Shown piece after piece: positions 35,426 to 42,270 of a stretch of 64,000 nucleotides of DNA. The notes below the pieces were generated by a model. It saw only the letters and a program-made list of their open reading frames with translations, ran no database searches and had not been told where the DNA came from. The stretch comes from Nitrospirota bacterium (GTDB lineage: Bacteria; Nitrospirota; Thermodesulfovibrionia; Thermodesulfovibrionales; JdFR-88), in assembly GCA_021789555.1 (NCBI GenBank), contig JAJYJK010000008.1, positions 1-64,000 on the forward strand, in the 5' to 3' direction. Each line of letters begins with the position of its first letter. Position 1 is the stretch's first letter. A program made the translations under genes and the position numbers.

Positions 35426-36691
35426 TTGCCGACTCTTGCATCAAAAGCGCCGTACAACCCAATCCTGCTGCGCGCATTAGTGGCGCAGGCGCCGGGCATG
35501 TCCCAGGGCGAGATAGCGCGCATCACCGGCTACTCGAAGACGACGGTCAACCTCGCACTTTCGAGCGGACTGTTCCCCGGCGGCGACGATGCGTCGCGCG
35601 CAAAATTCCGCGCCGCCGTCGAGCGGTATGTCTCCTCGAGCGTAACCGCGATGGAATGGCTGGCCGCCCGCGGGGCGACATTGACCGGCATCTGGGAGCG
35701 CGCGGAGAAATTCGGGCTCACCATAGGCAAGCAGACGATGCCTGTGGACCTCGGGGCCCTCGCCCGGGCCGGGCACGCGAGGGGCCGCGCCGCGCTCGTG
35801 CTGGCGGACCCCGCCGCAATCGAAAACCATGAGGAGGTGGAGATGTTATCACAGGAGGCATTGAAGCATTTCAGGCTCTTCCGCTCCCCGTTCACGGGCG
35901 ACATCCGGGACGTGGGCGATATCTACATGTCCGACGAGCACCGCTATATCGAGGCCGCGGCGCTGGACGCCGCCAGGCACGGCGGCTTCCTCGCCATCGT
36001 CGGCGAGGTTGGCTCCGGCAAATCGACTATCCGCAAAAAGGTCGTCGCCGAGCTGCAAAAGGACGAAACGGTGCGCATCGTATATCCGCGCATCATAGAC
36101 AAAACCCTCGTCACCTCGCAGCACATCATGGACGCCATCGTCGCGGACCTCTCCGACGAGAAGCCCAGAATGCGGCACGAGGCGAAGGCGAGGCAGGTGG
36201 AGCGCATATTGCTGTCGCACAGCAAGGCCGGCTGCCAGGCCTGCCTCATGATCGAGGAGGCGCACGACCTCACCGTGCGCACACTGAAGCTCCTTAAGCG
36301 CATCTACGAGATCGAGGACGGATACAAAAAATGCATCTCGATAATCCTCATTGGGCAGCCGGAGCTCGGGCTGCTGTTTGACGAGGGCTCTCACTACGAC
36401 ATGCGCGAGGTGATCCGCCGCTGCCAGGTGGCACGCATCGCGGGCCTGAACGGCAACCTGGCGGAATATCTCTCGCTGAAATTCAGGCGGGCTGGCGCTG
36501 ATATGAATAAGGTCATTTCGGCGGACGCCCTGGAGGCCCTCGGCAGGCGGCTGATGGACACGGACACGCGCGGCCGCAAGGTCTCCCGGGCATATCCGCT
36601 CACGGTGAATCTGTATGTCACCCGCGCAATGAACCTGGCCGCGGAGATGGGCGAGCCGCTTGTCTCGGCCGAGGTGATAAACCAGTTATGA
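35426..36691 (+). CDS. B: Mu B-like transposition ATPase
   Basis: A 421-aa AAA+ ATPase that selects target DNA and activates the transposase. The start is a TTG with a gGAGGg RBS. The N-terminus carries HTH-like helices (GMSQGEIARITGYSKTTVNLAL). Walker A is GEVGSGKST near residue 195 and Walker B is CLMIEEAHDL. It is longer than Mu B (312 aa) because of an N-terminal extension of roughly 130 residues. The stop overlaps the next small gene. Confidence 0.9.
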   Translation: MPTLASKAPYNPILLRALVAQAPGMSQGEIARITGYSKTTVNLALSSGLFPGGDDASRAKFRAAVERYVSSSVTAMEWLAARGATLTGIWERAEKFGLTIGKQTMPVDLGALARAGHARGRAALVLADPAAIENHEEVEMLSQEALKHFRLFRSPFTGDIRDVGDIYMSDEHRYIEAAALDAARHGGFLAIVGEVGSGKSTIRKKVVAELQKDETVRIVYPRIIDKTLVTSQHIMDAIVADLSDEKPRMRHEAKARQVERILLSHSKAGCQACLMIEEAHDLTVRTLKLLKRIYEIEDGYKKCISIILIGQPELGLLFDEGSHYDMREVIRRCQVARIAGLNGNLAEYLSLKFRRAGADMNKVISADALEALGRRLMDTDTRGRKVSRAYPLTVNLYVTRAMNLAAEMGEPLVSAEVINQL

Positions 36692-36888
36692 AACCGAAGA
36701 TGTCGTATTGCCCGCTCTCGCGGGAGCTGTGCGAGCACAGCAACGTGCAGCGCATGGCGCGGGTGCTGCTGGGCGCGAATTACGTCTACGCCTGCCGCCT
36801 GGTGGGGATGCTCGTAAAAGACCTGAAAAAATGCCCAGAGGGCAGGGGCGCAGTCTCCGCGCCCGAAGGAGGGAGCAATGCTGAATGA
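36688..36888 (+). CDS. Small phage early protein
   Basis: A 66-aa protein with Cys residues and a basic helical middle (RMARVLLGANYVYACRLVGMLVKDLKKC). The C-terminal GRGAVSAPEGG is encoded by a palindromic repeat, described separately. It overlaps the B gene stop. Function unknown. Confidence 0.6.
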   Translation: MKPKMSYCPLSRELCEHSNVQRMARVLLGANYVYACRLVGMLVKDLKKCPEGRGAVSAPEGGSNAE

Positions 36889-37021
36889 CCCTTACACGGC
36901 AGCGTGGTTTATCGTCCTGGCCTTTATCGCCGGCATTGTCGTGGGGTGGGTTTTTACCAACCTGGGCAAGGCGGCCAGGTGCATAAACTGCGTGGACCGC
37001 AGCACAGGAGGGGGAAAATGA
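36878..37021 (+). CDS. Tiny membrane protein (47 aa), absent from the ORF track
   Basis: This ORF has a good RBS (aaggagggagc) and encodes one membrane segment (AAWFIVLAFIAGIVVGWVF) followed by a small CINCVD motif. It overlaps the preceding gene by 11 nt and the next by 4 nt (ATGA), consistent with a tightly packed operon. Function unknown. Confidence 0.65.
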   Translation: MLNDPYTAAWFIVLAFIAGIVVGWVFTNLGKAARCINCVDRSTGGGK

Positions 37022-37194
37022 TCTGCATATACCGGACAAAAAAATACGGCGCGCATTTTTGCCTGAGGCGCGACACGGTCGGCGGAGGGGTGACGCATTG
37101 CGGCGTCCTCCGGGTGCTGATCTGTATATCCAAAAATCTGCTCGGCTTGGCCCTGGCCGCGATGGGCAACAGGCTAAGGAGGTTGGCGGGATGA
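37018..37194 (+). CDS. Small basic phage protein
   Basis: A 58-aa protein starting at an ATG that overlaps the previous stop (ATGA), with aggaggggg as RBS. It has several Cys and one hydrophobic stretch (VLRVLICISKNLLGLALAA). The track ORF starts further upstream in the same frame, but this start fits the coupled pattern. Function unknown. Confidence 0.55.
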   Translation: MICIYRTKKYGAHFCLRRDTVGGGVTHCGVLRVLICISKNLLGLALAAMGNRLRRLAG

Positions 37195-37478
37195 AAGTCT
37201 GCGGATGCGGACGAGAGACAATGGTGGGGAACGGCAACTGCGTGATCTGCAGGGGCACGATAGAGCGCGGCTTCTGCGGCTCGTGCTTCGGTCCGCTCTC
37301 TCCGAAAGAGGACGGCAACTGGGAGTGCGCCACGTGCCAACAGGTTTATTACGCCGCTATGCCGGAGGCGAGAGAGGACGCCGCCCCGGAGGGGGATGAG
37401 ATCGAGGAAGAGACGAGGCCTTTCAATCCGGAGCTTCCGGAGGAAACCAAAACACAGGAGGACGATGAGATGAGATGA
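37191..37478 (+). CDS. Zinc-ribbon-like phage protein
   Basis: A 95-aa protein with many Cys pairs (VCGCG, CVIC, CGSC, CATC) that should form one or two zinc ribbons, followed by a Glu/Pro-rich tail. It starts in an ATGA overlap after an RBS-like aaggagg. It probably binds nucleic acid or protein; no specific role is known. Confidence 0.65.
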   Translation: MKVCGCGRETMVGNGNCVICRGTIERGFCGSCFGPLSPKEDGNWECATCQQVYYAAMPEAREDAAPEGDEIEEETRPFNPELPEETKTQEDDEMR

Positions 37479-37705
37479 GAGGAGTAAAAGGGTCGGGCAA
37501 AAAGGCGAAGAGGGCCTATGTGAGAAAGGCGAAAGAGGAAACCGCGGACACCCCGGAGAGCGCCATGCCGCGCGCGAGCAACAAGGTAACGCTTGCGGGG
37601 CTTAAATGCATCCTCGACGGAGACGAGCTTGAAATCTATCTGCGCGGGCTCGTCCGGCAGGAGGTGCGCCGTGCACTCAGAGAGCTGGGAGGGGCGAATG
37701 CGTAA
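37475..37705 (+). CDS. Small basic phage protein
   Basis: A 76-aa protein with a Lys-rich N-terminus (KGSGKKAKRAYVRKAKEE) and a helical C-terminus (ELEIYLRGLVRQEVRRALRELGG). It overlaps both neighbours. The basic tail suggests nucleic acid contact. Function unknown. Confidence 0.55.
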   Translation: MRGVKGSGKKAKRAYVRKAKEETADTPESAMPRASNKVTLAGLKCILDGDELEIYLRGLVRQEVRRALRELGGANA

Positions 37706-38198
37706 AAGGGTAGCGGCGTCAAAACTGAAATCGTGGGACGAGGTGGACGACTGCCTGAAATTCGTCGGCCTCATAGATTTGAAATTACAGCAGATCGAGG
37801 GCGAGCTGAATATCGCCGTCATCTCCGCGAAAGAGGCGGCGGCGAAAGCGGCCGCGCCGCTCATCGAGAAAAAAGAACTGCTGGAACTTGCTATGAAGGA
37901 ATACGCGGAGGAGCACCGCGAAGATTTCGGAGACCGGAAATCGCGTGCTCTTACATTCGGCACGGTGAGTTTCCGCGTCTCGACGCGGATACTGATCACG
38001 AACGCAAAAAAATGCGTGGAGCAGCTCAAGGCTCTGGGTCTGCGCAAATACCTCATAATCAAAGAGTCTCCCAATAAAGATGAGATGGCGGCCCTGGACG
38101 ATGCCACGCTCGCCAAGGTCGGCGCGAAACGGAAGACCGAGGACGCATTCGGGTACGAGGTCGATTTCGAAAAATTGAAAGGGGAGGTGACGGCATAA
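37698..38198 (+). CDS. gam: Host-nuclease inhibitor Gam-like protein
   Basis: A 166-aa Mu Gam-type protein, which binds DNA ends as a Ku-like dimer and shields them from host exonucleases. The long helical hairpin (VGLIDLKLQQIEGELNIAVISAKEAAAKAAAPLIEKKELLELAMKEYAEEH) and the following strands (ALTFGTVSFRVSTRI) are typical. I start at MRKRVAASKLKSW (37698), which overlaps the previous gene; the track start is too far upstream. Confidence 0.88.
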   Translation: MRKRVAASKLKSWDEVDDCLKFVGLIDLKLQQIEGELNIAVISAKEAAAKAAAPLIEKKELLELAMKEYAEEHREDFGDRKSRALTFGTVSFRVSTRILITNAKKCVEQLKALGLRKYLIIKESPNKDEMAALDDATLAKVGAKRKTEDAFGYEVDFEKLKGEVTA

Positions 38199-38425
38199 TG
38201 GAGGCCCCTGATTTCACGCCGCGCCAGGCGGCGTACCTGGCGGACCTGGTAAATAACAAAATTCAGCCCGCGTATGGCGCGCTGGAGAAACTCACCCAGG
38301 GCGAGGCCCCCTCGCGGGAACTGGCCGGCCTGTCGCTGGCTGCGCTTACCGCGCTGGCCGCGCAGATAAATGGGATAGTAAAACAGGCACACGCGGACGC
38401 GATGATGGAGGGTGAGCGTGTTTAA
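38198..38425 (+). CDS. Small phage early protein
   Basis: A 75-aa helical protein (TPRQAAYLADLVNNKIQPAYGALEKL; SLAALTALAAQINGIVKQ) with no recognised domain. The start overlaps the gam stop by one base, with ggggagg as RBS. Confidence 0.55.
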   Translation: MEAPDFTPRQAAYLADLVNNKIQPAYGALEKLTQGEAPSRELAGLSLAALTALAAQINGIVKQAHADAMMEGERV

Positions 38426-38927
38426 GGACCGCTTGGTTCAAACGGCATTTGTTTTTGTATTAATGTATTTTTGTATTAATGTATTTTTTCCCGCGCCCGC
38501 ATTTGCCGGCAATTATCCCCTCGGCGTCCGTCCCGATCCGGCGCTCACGCCTGGGGCCGTGGACCCCACAGTCACCCAGGCAAATATCCGGCAGACGATC
38601 TGCGTGCATGGCTACACGGCGCAGGTCCGGCACATCACGGCGGCGGAAAAGCGGCACGACCTCGCCAGGTACCGGGCGAAATATTCCGCATGGCCCGCGG
38701 GGCCGTATGAGATCGATCATCTGATCAGCCTGGAGCTGGGCGGCAGTAATGATATCCCTAATCTCTGGCCGGAGCCGTATTCCGGTCCGCTTGGGGCCCG
38801 CAAAAAAGACCAGGTGGAGGATTATCTTCACCGCCAGGTCTGTGCCGGCAAGATCACGCTGAAGGACGCCCAGGAGGCAATTAAAAACTGGCCAGCGGTT
38901 TATAAGGAGATGAAGCATGGCAAGTGA
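38412..38927 (+). CDS. Exported HNH-type nuclease
   Basis: A 171-aa protein with an N-terminal signal peptide (AFVFVLMYFCINVFFPAPAFA) and an HNH-like core (YEIDHLISLELGGSNDIPNLWPEP). The HNH residues look intact. A secreted nuclease within the early operon of a phage is unusual, because most phage HNH enzymes are cytoplasmic. It could degrade DNA in the periplasm or outside the cell. It starts at a GTG overlapping the previous gene by 14 nt. Confidence 0.75.
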   Translation: MSVFKDRLVQTAFVFVLMYFCINVFFPAPAFAGNYPLGVRPDPALTPGAVDPTVTQANIRQTICVHGYTAQVRHITAAEKRHDLARYRAKYSAWPAGPYEIDHLISLELGGSNDIPNLWPEPYSGPLGARKKDQVEDYLHRQVCAGKITLKDAQEAIKNWPAVYKEMKHGK

Positions 38928-39099
38928 ATACACTGCTCCTGGACAAAGTTGCGCAGTAAAAACTCCTGGTATCCCGCAGCATTGTTTTTTTACGGGACTG
39001 ATGTGCGTATATGCGATTTATGCCGCTACCTGTAAGGGCCGGGAATTTCATTGCGCCCGCTGGTTTTATATCCAGGAGGAGGTAAACCATGCCAGGTAA
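38917..39099 (+). CDS. Small Cys-containing protein
   Basis: A 60-aa ORF (MASEYTAPGQSCAVKTPGIPQHCFF...) overlapping both neighbours by about 11 nt. It has four Cys and one hydrophobic stretch. The packed arrangement and the aaggag RBS upstream favour translation, but it could be spurious. Confidence 0.4.
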   Translation: MASEYTAPGQSCAVKTPGIPQHCFFTGLMCVYAIYAATCKGREFHCARWFYIQEEVNHAR

Positions 39100-39286
39100 A
39101 TGCCCCTACGCCCAGATACTAAAGGACCGCTTCAAGGACTTCAAAGGCGTCATCGGGGCGGCTTGCGTGGGATGCAAGGGTACCGGCTGCGATCACCAAC
39201 GCGAGGCGAACTGGATGTGGGACCCGAAAGAGGTGGGGCTGCTTTCATCTTCTGCCGTCATTCCCGCGCAGGCGGGAATCCAGTGA
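39089..39286 (+). CDS. Small Cys-rich protein ending in a repeat-encoded tail
   Basis: A 65-aa protein with CPYAQ and CVGCKGTGCDHQ motifs and an RBS (ccaggaggt). The last eleven residues (SAVIPAQAGIQ) are encoded by a family C palindromic repeat that supplies the stop codon. The original C-terminus was probably replaced by the repeat. Function unknown; metal binding is possible. Confidence 0.6.
   Translation: MPGKCPYAQILKDRFKDFKGVIGAACVGCKGTGCDHQREANWMWDPKEVGLLSSSAVIPAQAGIQ
39259..39286. repeat. Palindromic repeat, family C, inside a phage gene
   Basis: gtcattcccgcgcaggcgggaatccag is a classic dispersed bacterial palindrome. In this frame it reads VIPAQAGIQ. It ends the 39089 gene. Confidence 0.8.
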
Positions 39287-39291
39287 AATAA

Positions 39292-39600
39292 ATGCCTGAC
39301 CAGCTCTCCATAACCTTCGCGGGGCCGCATAACCCGAGGCGGCACTATGCCAGGGTGGAGGGCTCGCCGCGGCTCCAGAGGCTCCTGCGGGTGCTCCTGG
39401 ACGGGCAGTGGCACTCCACGCGGGATCTGTCCCTGCGCTGCGAGTGCTATTCCGTCGGGGCGAGTATTCAGGAGCTGAGGGACGAGAGGAACGGCTGCAT
39501 CATCGAGGCGAGGCATACGGCCCATGGTGGCCATCAGCGGTGGGAATACCGGCTTACCTACTGCCCGGAGAGGCTGAGGGAATTTATGGAGGGGAGATGA
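39292..39600 (+). CDS. Phage winged-helix-like protein
   Basis: A 102-aa protein. The segment LQRLLRVLLDGQWHSTRDLSLRCECYSVGASIQELRDERNGCIIEARH resembles a winged-helix domain of the kind found in many phages. It lies just before gemA. It probably binds DNA; the target is unknown. Confidence 0.65.
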   Translation: MPDQLSITFAGPHNPRRHYARVEGSPRLQRLLRVLLDGQWHSTRDLSLRCECYSVGASIQELRDERNGCIIEARHTAHGGHQRWEYRLTYCPERLREFMEGR

Positions 39601-39606
39601 TGTCGA

Positions 39607-40059
39607 ATGCCTGAGATAACCCCCACGCAGATCAAACTCGTCCACATCGGCAAGGCGCAGCTCGGCCTCTCCGACGCGGACTATAGGCGGCTCCTGAAGG
39701 GATATGACGCCGTCACATGCAAGGGCCTCACGTATGAGGCGGCCTCCGCGCTCATAGATGAGATGAAGAGGATGGGGTTCGAGCTTGCAGGGGCGCGGTC
39801 GCCGCGCCCCAAAAGGCCCAGGGGCGTGACGGGGCTGCCGTCGGCGGCGCAGAGGGAATATCTGGACGCGCTGGCCGGGCAGATAGCCTGGAGGGTGGAG
39901 GACGGTTTCGAACGGCTGTGCGCGAAGATCATAAAAAAGAAACGGCCGGCGACCAGCCGCGAGGCCTCGCGCATGATCGAGTGCATGAAGGGGATGCTGG
40001 GGATAAAGGATGTGCGCAGGGGCGCGGTTTCCGCGCCCAAACAGGAGGATCCGTTTTGA
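39607..40059 (+). CDS. gemA: GemA-like regulatory protein (Mu gp16, DUF1018)
   Basis: A 150-aa member of the Mu GemA family, which influences host gene expression and DNA supercoiling. Family features are ITPTQIKLVHIGKAQLGLSDADYRRLLKGY, SALIDEMKRMGFE and the C-terminal AKIIKKKRPATSREASRMIECMKGM. Two palindromic repeats (39790-39810 and 40019-40038) are read in frame as GARSPRP and GAVSAPK. It is followed by a coupled small gene and mor. Confidence 0.9.
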   Translation: MPEITPTQIKLVHIGKAQLGLSDADYRRLLKGYDAVTCKGLTYEAASALIDEMKRMGFELAGARSPRPKRPRGVTGLPSAAQREYLDALAGQIAWRVEDGFERLCAKIIKKKRPATSREASRMIECMKGMLGIKDVRRGAVSAPKQEDPF

Positions 40060-40259
40060 GGGTAATGCTCATAAAATACAACCCGGAGCGGGAGGAACTC
40101 ATAGACCTGCGCTCCGACCGGAAGCTGCGGGAGCTGCCGGGCAACGCCTGCTGCCTGCGGTGGGCGGGGATGGGCGAGCGCGTCCATATGCCCGGCCTGG
40201 GCATGAGGGACATGGGGTTTAACTTTTGCCCGACGTGCGGGAGGAAAATCAAAAGGTGA
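40056..40259 (+). CDS. Small zinc-ribbon-like phage protein
   Basis: A 67-aa protein starting at a TTG that overlaps the gemA stop (TTGA) with aggagg at proper distance. The C-terminal FNFCPTCGRKIKR looks like one half of a zinc ribbon, and an earlier ACCLRW may complete it. Function unknown. Confidence 0.6.
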   Translation: MRVMLIKYNPEREELIDLRSDRKLRELPGNACCLRWAGMGERVHMPGLGMRDMGFNFCPTCGRKIKR

Positions 40260-40555
40260 GCGACGATAAACTCATAGCGCGCCTGCCGGAGGTCCTGCGG
40301 GAGCTCGCCGAGCTGTGCGGGGTGGAAAACGCGCTGAAAATCGCGAAAAAATTCGGCGGCACGAGGCCATATATCCCGAAATTGGACGACATCCTGCGCG
40401 AGGTGAGGGATGCGCGGATACGCGAAGAGTACGCGTCCGGCAAATACACTATTGAGCGTATGGCGACCCGGCACGGATTGTGCATCAGGCAGATATCGTA
40501 TATATTAGGCGAGGAGCCCCGCGAAGCCCCCCCCACTCTCCCCCTCTCGTTTTAG
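40256..40555 (+). CDS. mor: Mor-like transcription activator
   Basis: A 99-aa Mor/C-family protein, the activator of the middle or late phage promoter. GGTRPYIPKLDD and the C-terminal HTH (YTIERMATRHGLCIRQISYIL) are family features. I start at the GTG at 40256, which overlaps the preceding stop. It is followed by a gap that should contain its target promoter. Confidence 0.85.
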   Translation: MSDDKLIARLPEVLRELAELCGVENALKIAKKFGGTRPYIPKLDDILREVRDARIREEYASGKYTIERMATRHGLCIRQISYILGEEPREAPPTLPLSF

Positions 40556-40728
40556 GGCAATAAAATATCTGCAACACTGCACGTTTCCGGCTGCACGATC
40601 ATTCCCGTAAACTCAACGCATGATGAGTTCAGCCGCAACTCGGATTATTGCATTACCGGCCTCATTCCCCTCCCATAAGGGCGCGGTCGCGGCGGCCGCG
40701 CCCAAACAAAAGATCAATTGGAAGAATC
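40556..40728 (+). promoter_or_regulatory. Non-coding gap after mor, likely Mor-dependent promoter
   Basis: This 173-nt gap is the only sizeable one between the early and lysis genes. An inverted repeat AACTCA-8 nt-TGAGTT (40610-40629) could be an activator site, followed by an AT-richer stretch (ggattattgcatta) near 40642-40655. A GC-rich palindrome sits at 40679-40703. The promoter role is inferred from Mu organisation. Confidence 0.35.
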
Positions 40729-41193
40729 ATGAGCAGAGACCCTAACCTCCTGGCCCCGTGCGTGCGCCTGAAACTGGAGGCCCTCCAGGCCGCGGCGGCA
40801 CATAAGCAAATCGGCTTTGAGGTTATCTGCACCCTTCGGACGGGGGCCGAGCAACTGGCCCTGTTCGCCCAGGGGCGAAAGACGCTGGCCGAGGTAAACC
40901 GGCTCAGGCATGACGCGGGGCTGCCGCCGATAAACGGGGAGCAAAACCGGCGGCCGGTGACGTGGGAGTTGACCAGCATGCACATGTTCGGCTGTGCGTT
41001 CGATGTGGTTGTAATCCGGAGCGGCCAGGCGGACTGGAATGATACTGCGGACTATACGCGGCTCGGCGAGCTGGGCGAGTCCCTGGGGCTGCGCTGGGGC
41101 GGACGGTTCGAGGCTCGGGACCTCGGGCATTTCGAGCACCGGGGCGGCCTGAGCGTCGCGGAGCTGCAGGCAGGAAAGAGGCCGGAGGTATGA
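40729..41193 (+). CDS. Endolysin, M15-type L-alanyl-D-glutamate peptidase
   Basis: A 154-aa peptidase of the VanY/M15C group that would cut peptide cross-links of peptidoglycan at lysis. The zinc site S-x-H-x2-G-x-A-x-D is TSMHMFGCAFDVVV, and the third ligand is in the C-terminal DLGHFEHRGG. A substrate-pocket segment (TLRTGAEQLALFAQGRKT) is also typical. No signal peptide is present, so it needs a holin; small membrane proteins follow directly. Confidence 0.88.
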   Translation: MSRDPNLLAPCVRLKLEALQAAAAHKQIGFEVICTLRTGAEQLALFAQGRKTLAEVNRLRHDAGLPPINGEQNRRPVTWELTSMHMFGCAFDVVVIRSGQADWNDTADYTRLGELGESLGLRWGGRFEARDLGHFEHRGGLSVAELQAGKRPEV

Positions 41194-41420
41194 ACCTTTT
41201 CTCTGAAATCAAACTGGGCATGGAGACGACGGAACTATACGGGCTCACAAAGGAGGCAATGATGAAAAATTGGAGGACGACGTTGACGGGGCTTTTTGGG
41301 GCCCTCGCGATCGCGGCACACGCGTATCTCTCGCAGCACGGCATTAATGCGGCTGATGTGATACAGATGCTCATCTCCGCGGGGCTCGGGTATTTCGCCG
41401 CGGATGGCCACGCGAAATAG
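41190..41420 (+). CDS. Putative holin-like small membrane protein
   Basis: A 76-aa protein coupled to the endolysin (ATGA overlap, ggaggt RBS). It has a hydrophobic segment TLTGLFGALAIAAHAYL and a second one, VIQMLISAGLGYFAA. Position and topology suggest a holin. An internal ATG at 41262 (MKNWRTTL) would give a shorter form, as known from dual-start holins, but this is inference. Confidence 0.6.
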   Translation: MNLFSEIKLGMETTELYGLTKEAMMKNWRTTLTGLFGALAIAAHAYLSQHGINAADVIQMLISAGLGYFAADGHAK

Positions 41421-41573
41421 ATGTACTCGGAAACCGGCATCGAGACGGAGGACGACCTCCTGCTCAAGCGCGAGGGGATACGGCGGCTCATGTTTTCCGT
41501 GAGCGTGCCGCTCGTGAAAATCGGGGGCGCTTTAAAGGCGCTCATAAAATTCGTTTCGCAAGGAGGAATATGA
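41421..41573 (+). CDS. Small phage protein (50 aa), absent from the ORF track
   Basis: This ORF starts right after the holin-like stop and ends in an ATGA overlap with the next gene. The second half (MFSVSVPLVKIGGALKALIKFV) is amphipathic. It may be part of the lysis cassette. Function unknown. Confidence 0.5.
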   Translation: MYSETGIETEDDLLLKREGIRRLMFSVSVPLVKIGGALKALIKFVSQGGI

Positions 41574-41794
41574 GTTATTCGCTGAACACGCCGTGCTCTG
41601 GATGTCCCAAATATGGCGTTTGCGCCGACGGAGAAATCCTCAGGGGTGCCGTCAATATCATTCACAGCCTCATGGCGTATGACCAGAATACTAAGGTCAG
41701 TTGCAACAAAGGGCATCATGGGAGCGGTCATATCGAAATGACCTGCGGGCGCAAATGCGAGTATTGCAAGGAGGAGGAGGAAACGAAACAATGA
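41570..41794 (+). CDS. Small Cys-rich phage protein
   Basis: A 74-aa protein with seven Cys, including CSGCPKYGVC and CGRKCEYC, and His residues in CNKGHHGSGH. It could bind zinc or an iron-sulfur cluster. It overlaps both neighbours by 4 nt. Function unknown. Confidence 0.6.
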   Translation: MSYSLNTPCSGCPKYGVCADGEILRGAVNIIHSLMAYDQNTKVSCNKGHHGSGHIEMTCGRKCEYCKEEEETKQ

Positions 41795-42270
41795 AAAGAC
41801 TTGGCTTCATACTCATAACGATGATGGCGCTTTCATTCATGGAGGCGAGCGCGGCGGATACGGCGACGGCCGCGCCGTCGACGACGGACATAGCGTCCAG
41901 CATCAGCGCCTACGTGCAGCACAACACCAACGCTGAGAGCACCCTGGGCATCGTATTCGGCAGTGGCGCACCGCAGTTGGGCGTCGGCGTTTTCGTAGGC
42001 ATCTACAATTCGCCTTCCGGCTTGTGGTCTGCCGGCGTGAAATATACGGGCGTTATCACGAGTGTTTCCCAAGAGAACCTCCTGGGCCTCGGGGCCAAGC
42101 TGAAAATTTTAAAACTGCTGCCCGGCAACATGGCCCCTCCGCTTGGGATAATCGATCCGTCGTTTTATATCTGCGGTGACAACGATCTGGGCATGATCTT
42201 CAAACGGTGGCGGTTCGAGGCCGGAGTTTCGATCATCAACCTTAAATTCAAGAGCGTGCTGGGGTTGTAA
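41791..42270 (+). CDS. Exported phage protein of unknown function
   Basis: A 159-aa protein with a signal peptide (LGFILITMMALSFMEASA). The mature part is rich in Gly and beta-strand patterns (LGIVFGSGAPQLGVGVFVGIYNSPSGLWSAGVKYTGVI) and might form a beta-barrel or outer-membrane-associated fold. It stands between the lysis cassette and the pectate-lyase-like gene. Exported proteins are unexpected at this place in a Mu-like phage. Confidence 0.65.
   Translation: MKRLGFILITMMALSFMEASAADTATAAPSTTDIASSISAYVQHNTNAESTLGIVFGSGAPQLGVGVFVGIYNSPSGLWSAGVKYTGVITSVSQENLLGLGAKLKILKLLPGNMAPPLGIIDPSFYICGDNDLGMIFKRWRFEAGVSIINLKFKSVLGL

Larger units (their letters stand above)
36845..40703. repeat. Four copies of a short GC palindrome in the early region
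   Basis: Copies: 36845-36864 (ggggcgcagtctccgcgccc), 39790-39810 (ggggcgcggtcgccgcgcccc), 40019-40038 (ggggcgcggtttccgcgccc) and 40679-40703 (gggcgcgg...ccgcgccc). Two of the coding copies encode GAVSAP, one encodes GARSPRP, and one is non-coding. The span given runs from the first to the last copy. Confidence 0.7.
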
